A program made the translations under genes and the position numbers. The notes beneath the pieces are model-generated. The model saw only the letters and a program-made list of their open reading frames with translations. It made no database searches and was not told where the DNA came from. 20,542 bases of DNA from the NCBI GenBank assembly GCA_021825465.1, contig JAKAGX010000012.1, forward strand, positions 1-20,542, given 5' to 3'. Shown one piece after another: positions 1-6,167 of the stretch. Within the stretch, counting starts at the first letter, position 1. Each line of letters begins with the position of its first letter. The stretch is from a bacterium. GTDB lineage: Bacteria > Patescibacteriota > Minisyncoccia > UBA6257 > GWB1-50-10.

Positions 1-286
1 CACCCGTATCCGGACTGTGGACATGGAGGATGTCCGGGCGAAAGGCATCCAACTCCTTTTCGAAACTCCGTTCCCCGCGCACCGGAAAGCGGTACTCGGG
101 ATAGAGAGGGAACTTCACTGAAGGAATCACGATGGTCGGCACCGGCACGCTTTCAGGATCCGCCGTCCACCCCGTGACGATGACGCTTTCGATCCCGCGC
201 CGCTTGGCTTCCCGAACAAGATCGAGAAGGACCCGAACAGCTCCGTCTTGTTTTTTGATCGTTGCTATGAAAAAGGCTATTCTCAC
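1..286 (-). CDS. Glycosyltransferase family 4-like protein, N-terminal part (runs off window)
   Basis: This is the first 95 codons of a gene that continues beyond the left window edge. The translation begins MRIAFFIATIKKQDGAVRVL and reaches PDILHVHSPDTG. That is the usual N-terminal half of a GT-B, GT4-type glycosyltransferase: a Rossmann first strand, a glycine/lysine-containing loop, a helix, then the 'D-hydrophobic-H-x-H' strand. Such enzymes transfer a sugar from a nucleotide donor to lipid or glycan acceptors at the cytoplasmic face of the membrane. The start is GTG at 286; an in-frame TAA lies just upstream, so no earlier start is possible. A TAAGAT -10 box ends 6 bases before the GTG, so the mRNA is probably leaderless. 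The gene diverges from the six-hairpin glycosidase across a 50-base gap. Donor and acceptor cannot be told from this fragment. Confidence 0.75.
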   Translation of the reverse strand, partial: MRIAFFIATIKKQDGAVRVLLDLVREAKRRGIESVIVTGWTADPESVPVPTIVIPSVKFPLYPEYRFPVRGERSFEKELDAFRPDILHVHSPDTG

Positions 287-292
287 CTCCCC

Positions 293-322
293 ATCTTATC
301 ATTTGACGCGCCTTCCTCACAA
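293..322 (-). promoter_or_regulatory. Promoter for the glycosyltransferase (leaderless type)
   Basis: On the minus strand a TTGTGA -35-like box (322-317), an 18-base spacer and a TAAGAT -10 box (298-293) are followed after 6 bases by the GTG start. The predicted transcription start falls on or next to the start codon. It overlaps the opposing promoter of the glycosidase gene. Confidence 0.5.
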
Positions 323-330
323 CCTATAAT
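303..330 (+). promoter_or_regulatory. Sigma70-type promoter, leaderless, for the six-hairpin glycosidase
   Basis: TTGACG (303-308), a 16-base spacer and a perfect TATAAT (325-330) are followed after only 6 bases by ATG at 337. Transcription should begin at about the A of the ATG, so there is no room for a ribosome-binding site. This is the best promoter match in the window. Confidence 0.8.
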
Positions 331-336
331 GAGGTT

Positions 337-1866
337 ATGTTGAGGAAATTCGAAGGATTTGGGAAGCCGGAAGCGCCCAACGAAGGGGAGAAGGCTGAAA
401 AAATCGAACGAAAGGAACAGCCGGAAGAAAAAAAGGAAACAACTCCGCGATCAGAGGAAAGGCGCTCTGAAAGGGAAGCTTCTCCCGAAAGCAAAGAGAA
501 AAATCTTGAATCGACGCTGGGACTTCTTCAAGCGACGAGGCTTCCCAAAGAAAGAATGGGCGGCATCATCCCCGTCTCACCGGAAGATCGGAAAATCCTC
601 CGAACGGAGGTTGAACATTCCCTGAAAAATCTCGATGCGTGCTACCAAAGCAATTTCGGCATATTTCCGACCGGTGATCCAGACGACAATTTTTATAACA
701 CGTTGTGGCTGCGGGATCTTGCCCACGCCGGAGGTAACTTTTTTGCCGAAAACAACGACACAGCGGTCATCGACTCCCTGGAAACCGCTTTCTTGTATCA
801 AAAGGAAGACGGCTCGCTCCCCTACCGCATCGAACGGAAATATTTTCTCGCTGAGCATGTCGTGCGGGCGCTTTCCGGCTTCAAGTTGAGCTGGCTCAAA
901 AAAATCGGCATCGATCTCGTCACTCGAAAAAAGGAGAAACCGATCTACGAAGGCGAACAGGGGGGCAACGCCGACGACACCATACCGACCGTCACGATCA
1001 CGACCGGCGAACTTTTCATACACTCCTCGAAAGGAAGGGATTTCATTAAAAGCCGCTTTGGATCGATAGAAAAAGCGATGCAACAGTTCTTATCGAGGAC
1101 CGATCCCGCGGACGGACTCGAGATTTCGCGCACATCGAACCCCGACTGGGCAGACAGCCTCATTCGCGGAGGAAAAAAGATCAGTACCGTGAATATTTGG
1201 CAGGCGCGCGCGCTTCAAATGATGCGATTCATGTCCACTAGTTTGGATCGTCCGGACCGTGCCGCCTTTTATGGGGAACGGTATCTCAAGGTGAAGAACG
1301 GCATCATGGAGAAGCTTTACGATGCGGAGCACCACTATTTCAGGAGCGCCGAAGGGGAATCTCGCATCGATGCCGCCGCATCGATCTTCGGTTCGCTCTA
1401 CATCCTGCCGGTCCAAGAAGCGGTCAAGGTTGAGGAAACTATGGATGCTTATCTCCGCAGCAATTCCGGATTGAGGAACTTTTATCCTCCTTACCCCAAG
1501 AACAGGGTGTACCCCATTTTGAGACTGATCGGCATGGGCGGATATCACAACAAGGGCGTTTGGCCGTGGCTCACCGCCCAAAACATACAAGTGAAGATCA
1601 GAATAGCCCTCGAGCACGAGGATACCGCAATACGGGAACAATACAAAAAGGAGGCGGTCGAAGATCTCGTCGATGTCGCCAAGCTCTTCGAAGATGCCGG
1701 CGGAGCATATGAAGTGTTCGATCCGGATACCAGAAAGCCGGCAACGTGGCTCCGAACCTTGCTTCGCAGGTATGAAATGCCCAAGAATCTCATGGGTAAC
1801 CTTGCAGCCTTCCAAAGCGCGTATCACCAATTGAAAAAGTTGGGGTGGCTGGAAGACGAAGCGTAG
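337..1866 (+). CDS. Cytoplasmic six-hairpin glycosidase (glucoamylase/glycogen-debranching-like)
   Basis: A 509-residue protein. Residues 1-60 are a Lys/Glu-rich, probably disordered tail with no signal peptide. From about residue 80 the sequence resembles (alpha/alpha)6-barrel glycosidases of the GH15 / amylo-1,6-glucosidase type: WLRDLAHAGG near 124-133, an EDGSLPYR turn near 157, and a late VWPWLTAQNI segment. Family members cut terminal or branch-point glucose or related sugars from oligosaccharides. The predicted role here is trimming or recycling of an internal glucan, but the substrate is inferred, and I cannot assign the catalytic carboxylates with confidence. Start at 337 is set by the consensus promoter that ends 6 bases upstream. 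The gene ends 3 bases before the converging DedA gene. A divergent glycosyltransferase and a GH1 enzyme nearby suggest a small glycan-metabolism neighbourhood. Confidence 0.7.
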   Translation: MLRKFEGFGKPEAPNEGEKAEKIERKEQPEEKKETTPRSEERRSEREASPESKEKNLESTLGLLQATRLPKERMGGIIPVSPEDRKILRTEVEHSLKNLDACYQSNFGIFPTGDPDDNFYNTLWLRDLAHAGGNFFAENNDTAVIDSLETAFLYQKEDGSLPYRIERKYFLAEHVVRALSGFKLSWLKKIGIDLVTRKKEKPIYEGEQGGNADDTIPTVTITTGELFIHSSKGRDFIKSRFGSIEKAMQQFLSRTDPADGLEISRTSNPDWADSLIRGGKKISTVNIWQARALQMMRFMSTSLDRPDRAAFYGERYLKVKNGIMEKLYDAEHHYFRSAEGESRIDAAASIFGSLYILPVQEAVKVEETMDAYLRSNSGLRNFYPPYPKNRVYPILRLIGMGGYHNKGVWPWLTAQNIQVKIRIALEHEDTAIREQYKKEAVEDLVDVAKLFEDAGGAYEVFDPDTRKPATWLRTLLRRYEMPKNLMGNLAAFQSAYHQLKKLGWLEDEA

Positions 1867-1869
1867 CCG

Positions 1870-2481
1870 CTATTGTCCTTCCACCTTCGTATCCTCCGCA
1901 ATGCGGTGGGATATTTTTCGTGAAACCAAATAAACGACCACGATAAGGAAGCCGACGGAAAACAACGCATCCCTGACGCCTAAGATGGTTCCGCTTACAT
2001 ACTGATACGCCTTTCCGGAAAAGAAGCCGAAGAGCGTGAAAAAAAGAACCTGGGGAAGGGATATGAGAAGCGACAGCTTTATGAAACGCCGCACATCCAC
2101 CCGCAAAGCGCCGACCAGTATCAACCCGGGAACGGGAATGACGGGAGAAAGCTTGAAGAAGAGGAGAGCCTTTCCTGTATGCCGGTGAATGACCGATTCA
2201 AATCTCTTCAGCCTTTCCTCCGTCAAACCGACGAAATGCCCGTAGCGCTCGGCGAGCGGGCGGCCTCCGAAATAGCCAATCGCATACGCTATCATATCGG
2301 CAACCAGATCCCCCGCGAGCGCTATAAGGAGGATGAGCGGCAGGCTGAAATAGCCGAGTGCCGCTGCTACCCCTGCTGCGGCATTCACCAAAGGCCCCTC
2401 GAGCAAAGCAGCGAGAAAAAATAAAAAATAGCCATGGGCGATCACCCAGGGCACCAAAGCGGCGAAAGATAAACCTTGCAT
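1870..2481 (-). CDS. DedA/VTT-family membrane protein
   Basis: A 203-residue, strongly hydrophobic protein with the DedA (VTT / SNARE-associated) layout: an N-terminal re-entrant segment (about 10-50), a DLVADMIAYAIGYFGGRPL stretch (about 58-76), a soluble loop with Arg/Glu residues, then LLFFKLSPVIPVPGLILVGA (about 105-124) and two C-terminal helices. DedA proteins sit in the cytoplasmic membrane; several are undecaprenyl-phosphate or phospholipid flippases/scramblases. The canonical R-x-x-P-x-x-R element of the VTT loop appears here as KLSPVIP, so it is not an exact match. The start at 2481 has no Shine-Dalgarno; a TACAAT box ends 9 bases upstream. A flippase-type protein beside a glycosyltransferase would fit lipid-linked sugar recycling, which is inference only. 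Confidence 0.8.
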   Translation of the reverse strand: MQGLSFAALVPWVIAHGYFLFFLAALLEGPLVNAAAGVAAALGYFSLPLILLIALAGDLVADMIAYAIGYFGGRPLAERYGHFVGLTEERLKRFESVIHRHTGKALLFFKLSPVIPVPGLILVGALRVDVRRFIKLSLLISLPQVLFFTLFGFFSGKAYQYVSGTILGVRDALFSVGFLIVVVYLVSRKISHRIAEDTKVEGQ

Positions 2482-2503
2482 GATGGTTCTATTGTAATAT
2501 ACT
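2476..2503 (+). promoter_or_regulatory. Promoter for the GH1 gene
   Basis: TTGCAT (2476-2481), a 16-base spacer and TATACT (2498-2503), 15 bases before the ATG at 2519. The -35 overlaps the start codon of the opposing DedA gene, so the two promoters are interleaved. Confidence 0.5.
2491..2496 (-). promoter_or_regulatory. -10 box for the DedA gene
   Basis: TACAAT on the minus strand ends 9 bases before the ATG at 2481. No convincing -35 is visible. The predicted leader is only 2-3 bases. Confidence 0.4.
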
Positions 2504-2518
2504 TGCGAGTAACACGCT

Positions 2519-3712
2519 ATGCTCGATACTCACTCATTCGTTTTCGGCGTCAGCATTTCGGCGGTGCAAACGGAAGAAAATCCGCAAAACGACTGGAAAG
2601 GGCTCACGGCCCACGACGGATCCGTGATGAATAAAAACATAGAACACCTCGCGCGATGGAAAGACGATTATGCCCTGGTAAAAGATTTGGGCGTCGACGT
2701 TTTCAGGACGTCCGTCGATTGGGCAAGACTGCAACCCGCGCCGTTTGCCCCCCTCGATCCAGCTGCCGCGGCTTCTTACCATCGGATGTTTTCTTTCTTA
2801 AAAGAAAACGGCATTGCACTGGTGCTCACCTTGCATCATTTTGCGAACCCGGTATGGTTCGACGATATGGGCGGCTGGGAAAAAAGGAAAAATATCGGCG
2901 CTTTCCTTGATTTCGCGGAAAAGGCAGTGGCGGAATTCGGCCGCTATGCTTCCCACGTTATCACGATCAATGAGATAACGACGTATGTTTCTTTGACCGA
3001 GATCGAAGCCTTCCTGCACCCGAAGAAAAAAAATTCCGTCATCGGATCCTATCGGACCATTCGGGCGATGGCGCAAGCACACCGTGAAGCATACCGGGCA
3101 TTAAAAGAGCGGCACCCCGACCTCCAAATCGGATTTTCGGAAGTGGCGCGCCCGACCGCATCAAAAAACGGCCGCGTGGACGAATTGATCGTCGCTGCCA
3201 TCGGCGGCTTTGTTGCCAACACGTACATTTGGAACCGGCTTATGCCGCAGGCGGATTTCATCGGCATAAACTATTACGGCACTTTGGCATTTGACTTCAC
3301 AAAAAAGACCGATCCGGTCGGTTACCGGAAAGGCAAAGAACACGACGACCTTTTTGAAATGAACCCCGAGCTCTTGGTGCCGCTCGCCGAGCGCCTTCAT
3401 AAAAAATACGGCGGACTCCCCGTTTATATCATCGAAAATGGAACCTGCACGGACGATGATACGTTAAGGGGAAAAAATCTCATAGCCCATCTCGATGCCA
3501 TCTTCGAAGCGAGAAAAAAAGGCGACGCATTCATCAAGGGGTATATCCATTGGAGCATCCTCGACAACTTCGAACTCAACCGGGGCATGAGCTATCATTA
3601 CGGCCTTGTTGCCGTCGATCCCCTGACCATGGAACGGAAACCGAAGGAAAGCTATTATCTTTACCAAAACGAAATACAAAAAAGGAGGTCTTCCTCGCGG
3701 GAGTCAAATTGA
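2519..3712 (+). CDS. Glycoside hydrolase family 1 beta-glycosidase
   Basis: A 397-residue GH1 (beta/alpha)8-barrel enzyme, a little shorter than the usual 430-480. Visible landmarks are FRTSVDWARLQP (62-73), TLHHFANPVWF (104-114), the acid/base motif at N151-E152, NYYG (251-254), the nucleophile motif YIIENG with E306, and ILDNFELNRGMSYHYGLVAVD near the C-terminus. The family hydrolyses (sometimes transfers) beta-linked glucosyl or galactosyl residues by a retaining mechanism. There is no signal peptide, so it is cytoplasmic. The acid/base motif reads NEI instead of the almost universal NEP, and the aglycone-side motif has NFEL instead of NFEW; both change residues near the active site, so the substrate may be unusual. 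Start at 2519 fits the promoter 15 bases upstream; no Shine-Dalgarno is seen. Confidence 0.88.
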   Translation: MLDTHSFVFGVSISAVQTEENPQNDWKGLTAHDGSVMNKNIEHLARWKDDYALVKDLGVDVFRTSVDWARLQPAPFAPLDPAAAASYHRMFSFLKENGIALVLTLHHFANPVWFDDMGGWEKRKNIGAFLDFAEKAVAEFGRYASHVITINEITTYVSLTEIEAFLHPKKKNSVIGSYRTIRAMAQAHREAYRALKERHPDLQIGFSEVARPTASKNGRVDELIVAAIGGFVANTYIWNRLMPQADFIGINYYGTLAFDFTKKTDPVGYRKGKEHDDLFEMNPELLVPLAERLHKKYGGLPVYIIENGTCTDDDTLRGKNLIAHLDAIFEARKKGDAFIKGYIHWSILDNFELNRGMSYHYGLVAVDPLTMERKPKESYYLYQNEIQKRRSSSRESN

Positions 3713-3713
3713 C

Positions 3714-3758
3714 AAAAAAAACAACCCCGGCACAATCGAAGGTTGATGTGACGGGGTT
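3714..3758 (-). terminator. Intrinsic terminator downstream of the two-TM protein gene
   Basis: A 7-bp outer stem (AACCCCG, 3723-3729, with CGGGGTT, 3752-3758) and a partly paired interior is followed on the minus strand by a run of eight T (3721-3714). It lies about 118 bases past the stop at 3876 and abuts the GH1 stop codon. The plus-strand side has no good T tract. Between 3759 and 3875 I see two short hairpins and no convincing gene. Confidence 0.65.
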
Positions 3759-3875
3759 TGATAAAACCTCGCGAACGATTTGGAAGAAGTCCTCCTCGTT
3801 CAGTGTGAAACCGTTTTCCGGTTTCTTCATCCCCTTTTGGAGGGGGAATATTCTTCGGTTGTGCTGGTACTGATA

Positions 3876-4499
3876 TTATTGTACGTCTTTCCGGAAATAT
3901 CGCACAATGCGAGTTATCCACATCCTTGTCGGCAAGCCTTTTTCCTTTGCCGTCGCCACCGCGCAATAAAAGCAAGCGATGAGCATCGAGACGATCCATC
4001 CAGCAAACACCTCGGCAAAGAGCGCATCTTCGCGCTTTTCCACCTCGCGGATCGATCGTCCCACCATGACGAACCCGCCGCTGTATTTTGTGATGACAAC
4101 CGCATCCCGGACCCCTTTTTCCGGCTGCCACGTGAAGCGGTCCTCGCCCTTCGACCGGACGTAATCGAGAACGCCGGGCGGCACAGTAGGCATTCCGCCC
4201 CGTAAGTATCCCGATGAGCCGATCGGCTGGCCGGCATCGTCAAAAACAGTCGTAAAAACGGACAAGCTCGTTGCAATATCGATGCGCGTCGGAAGAATGA
4301 CCGATTGAAACGCACCGCCGTTATCCAAACTTGCCGCGGCATCCTCGGCGATTTGAATCTGCGGATCGTTCGCCGACTGCCGATAATCCTGCTGAACTGC
4401 CGCATAGATCGTCAAAAAAACAATGCTTACAAAAGCGAACACGCAAAGGCATACCGCAAGGTTCTTGTATTTCATGAAAGGTCCCATTACGGGGTTCAT
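3876..4499 (-). CDS. Two-TM membrane protein with an extracytoplasmic domain, unknown function
   Basis: A 207-residue protein. One hydrophobic helix lies near residues 14-34, then an outward-facing domain of about 120 residues (starting NDPQIQIAEDAAASL and including TVFDDAGQPIGSSGYLRGG and VMVGRSIREVEKRE), then a second helix near 162-182 and a short basic cytoplasmic tail. The layout, and the 'FDDAGQPIGS' and 'GRSIREVE' patterns, resemble a single-Cache/CHASE-like sensor region with no attached output domain; that comparison is by eye. Similar stand-alone hypothetical proteins occur in other bacteria. The ATG at 4499 has a GGAGG only 3 bases upstream; the internal ATG at 4475 (MKYKNL) is a reasonable alternative. 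A terminator separates it from the secreted protein upstream; its own terminator is at 3714-3758. Confidence 0.6.
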   Translation of the reverse strand: MNPVMGPFMKYKNLAVCLCVFAFVSIVFLTIYAAVQQDYRQSANDPQIQIAEDAAASLDNGGAFQSVILPTRIDIATSLSVFTTVFDDAGQPIGSSGYLRGGMPTVPPGVLDYVRSKGEDRFTWQPEKGVRDAVVITKYSGGFVMVGRSIREVEKREDALFAEVFAGWIVSMLIACFYCAVATAKEKGLPTRMWITRIVRYFRKDVQ

Positions 4500-4516
4500 T
4501 ATCCTCCAAGAACCGT

Positions 4517-4573
4517 AAAAATGTAAACCCCCCGCTTTGCGGGGGTTTACAAAAACTCAATTTATCCTTGAGT
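4517..4573 (-). terminator. Tandem intrinsic terminators after the secreted repeat protein
   Basis: On the minus strand a weak hairpin (TTGAGT/ACTCAA arms, 4568-4573 and 4555-4560, followed by TTTT) precedes a strong one (arms about 4523-4535 and 4539-4550, AAA loop on this strand) that runs into a T5 tract at 4521-4517. The first hairpin starts one base after the stop codon at 4575. Confidence 0.8.
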
Positions 4574-4574
4574 C

Positions 4575-5267
4575 CTACTTTACAGGGATCGAAACATCGC
4601 GCACGATTTGGGCCGTAATGGCGCTGCTCGAGGCAATACCCCACACCCGGACATTATCGTTCGCTTGAATGCTCGAGAGCGGCATGGCAACCCATACCCG
4701 GTTCACCACTTCGGCGCCGGAAGCGACATTTACCGTATATGCCGTATTGTTAACGGTAAGCGTAAATGAATTTGCGCTCACATTCGAAGCAACGCCTACG
4801 TAATCCCGCGGACGGGCGGCATTTCTGATCTGCCGCGCTTCCTGGACGTTCTGCTTCGCCTCGGCATTCACGGCATTCCGATACGTCCAATCGCGGACGA
4901 GATCCGCATTGACCGTCCAAAGAGAACCTTCTGCAACCGTTCCTTCGACGCCTACGAAATCACCCGTTTTGAATTGCGTGATGTCGTTACCGGCGGTCGA
5001 GGGGAGAACTTTCGCGGACGACCCGATATCGACCGTCCACGTCCCGCCCCAGCTTTGTACCGTCATGACACCGCTTGAAACCGAAGCAATGGTCCCCCGA
5101 AGGAGGATTTTCCCGTTTTTGTTCACCTGAAGGATCATCGGCTGCGTTTCCGTCGAAGTTCCCGTCGTCGGAGCAGTTGTCGTGGCCGTTTGGGCGCTCG
5201 CTACAATACCGGCGGCAAGGAGGGCGACTGCCACCCCGACACCGGCCCCTAGAGTTAGTTTTTTCAT
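4575..5267 (-). CDS. Secreted protein with two DUF5666-like beta domains
   Basis: A 230-residue protein with a classical signal peptide (MKK, a hydrophobic Ala/Gly/Val core, cleavage after VASA at about residue 25) and a Thr/Ser-rich linker (about 26-42). Two similar all-beta segments follow: KNGKILLRGTIASVSSGVMTV... at about 49-125 and DYVGVASNVSANSFTLTVNN... at about 153-228. Both have the 'G-x-V-x-x-V-...-T-V-...-T-V-x-V' and late 'D-x-V-x-V-x-G' rhythm of DUF5666/OB-like domains. The region between (130-152) is an Ala/Arg/Gln-rich helix. No enzyme residues are apparent; it may be an extracellular binding or structural protein. Translation starts at 5267 with no Shine-Dalgarno; a TATAAA box lies 20 bases upstream. 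Followed directly by tandem terminators. Confidence 0.65.
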   Translation of the reverse strand: MKKLTLGAGVGVAVALLAAGIVASAQTATTTAPTTGTSTETQPMILQVNKNGKILLRGTIASVSSGVMTVQSWGGTWTVDIGSSAKVLPSTAGNDITQFKTGDFVGVEGTVAEGSLWTVNADLVRDWTYRNAVNAEAKQNVQEARQIRNAARPRDYVGVASNVSANSFTLTVNNTAYTVNVASGAEVVNRVWVAMPLSSIQANDNVRVWGIASSSAITAQIVRDVSIPVK

Positions 5268-5333
5268 GAAAAACGAAAATTACGACCTTTATATGATAAA
5301 GAATACGCATCGGCGTCTCCTTCGTTACAAACG

Positions 5334-5342
5334 TGATACAAT
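5334..5342 (+). promoter_or_regulatory. Extended -10 promoter for the MutY-like gene
   Basis: TGA TACAAT (TGn plus -10, with TACAAT at 5337-5342) ends 10 bases before the ATG at 5353. No good -35 is visible, as is common with extended -10 elements. Its position makes an ATG at 5341 unlikely, because that codon lies inside the -10 box. Confidence 0.5.
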
Positions 5343-5352
5343 GCTAGAATCC

Positions 5353-6165
5353 ATGCGATTGACCGATCGACAGATCAAGGCATTTCAAAGGAGAGTTCTC
5401 GGTTTCTACGGCAAACGCGGGCGTGATCTTCCGTGGCGGAAAGGGATAACGCCCTACCGGATCGTCGTTTCGGAATTCATGCTTCAGCAGACGCAAGTAG
5501 GGCGGGTTATGGACCGTTATCCCCGCTTCCTCGCCCGCTTCCCTGACTGGCAGACGCTTGCCAAAGCTTCGCCGCGGGAGGTCCTTTCCGCATGGCAGGG
5601 CCTCGGCTACAACCGCCGCGCCCTTCATCTCCAAAGAACGGCGCGGAAGGTTGTCGGGAAATACGGCGGACGCCTCCCCCGGAACCCGGATGAACTCTCG
5701 GAACTTCCGGGGATCGGAAAGGCGACCGCGGGGGCAATTCTTGCGTACGCCTACAACCTTCCTATCCCCTTCATCGAGACCAACGTCCGGCGAACGTTCA
5801 TCGATGCTTTCTTTAAAAACAAAAAAACGGTGAGTGATCGCGACATTTTGCCGCTCGTGGATCTTACGCTCGACCGCAAAAGCCCGCGCCGATGGTACTC
5901 CGCACTCATGGACTATGGATCCATGCTCGGCGCAAAAAAAGAGAATCCGAACCGCAGGAGTACGCGCTACGCGAAGCAGACCCGCTTCGAGGGATCGCGG
6001 CGGCAAATCCGCGGACGGATCGTCAAAACGCTCCTCGCCGCCCCCCGAACGGCCGGCGAACTTTCACGGATAGTCGGCGAACCGGAAGTTGAACTTGCGC
6101 CGATCCTTAGCGGACTCATCCGCGAAGGATTCATACGGCAACGCGGAGAGCGCTACCGCATCTAG
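5353..6165 (+). CDS. MutY/Nth-type DNA glycosylase lacking the Fe-S cluster
   Basis: A 270-residue HhH-GPD base-excision glycosylase when started at 5353. Landmarks are LPWR (26-29), SEFMLQQTQV (40-49, with the MutY catalytic Glu at 41), GLGYNRRA (83-90), and a helix-hairpin-helix LPGIGKATAGAI (118-129). The second catalytic position, normally Asp in 'DGNV', reads IETNV (141-145), so Glu replaces Asp. The C-x6-C-x2-C-x5-C cluster after the HhH core is absent: residues 190-215 contain no Cys. The usual MutY C-terminal Nudix-like domain is replaced by a short winged-helix-like tail (about 217-270). MutY removes adenine opposite 8-oxoguanine, but these changes leave specificity open. The reading frame is open to 5182, but the promoter and family alignment support 5353. 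It converges on the MFS gene with a 2-base gap. Confidence 0.75.
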   Translation: MRLTDRQIKAFQRRVLGFYGKRGRDLPWRKGITPYRIVVSEFMLQQTQVGRVMDRYPRFLARFPDWQTLAKASPREVLSAWQGLGYNRRALHLQRTARKVVGKYGGRLPRNPDELSELPGIGKATAGAILAYAYNLPIPFIETNVRRTFIDAFFKNKKTVSDRDILPLVDLTLDRKSPRRWYSALMDYGSMLGAKKENPNRRSTRYAKQTRFEGSRRQIRGRIVKTLLAAPRTAGELSRIVGEPEVELAPILSGLIREGFIRQRGERYRI

Positions 6166-6167
6166 AC

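Noticed and set aside
1090..1830. Long open frame on the minus strand inside the six-hairpin glycosidase gene
   Set aside because: Its translation has no recognisable domain and mirrors the codon pattern of the real gene on the other strand.
3914..3922. A perfect DnaA-box sequence (TTATCCACA); a similar TTATCCACT occurs on the minus strand near 16380
   Set aside because: Two isolated matches more than 12 kb apart, the first inside a coding region; no cluster, AT-rich unwinding region or dnaA/dnaN neighbours.
5182..5352. N-terminal extension of the MutY-like frame by 57 codons
   Set aside because: It runs through the start of the divergent secreted protein, has low-complexity Ala/Thr/Pro content, and precedes the promoter.
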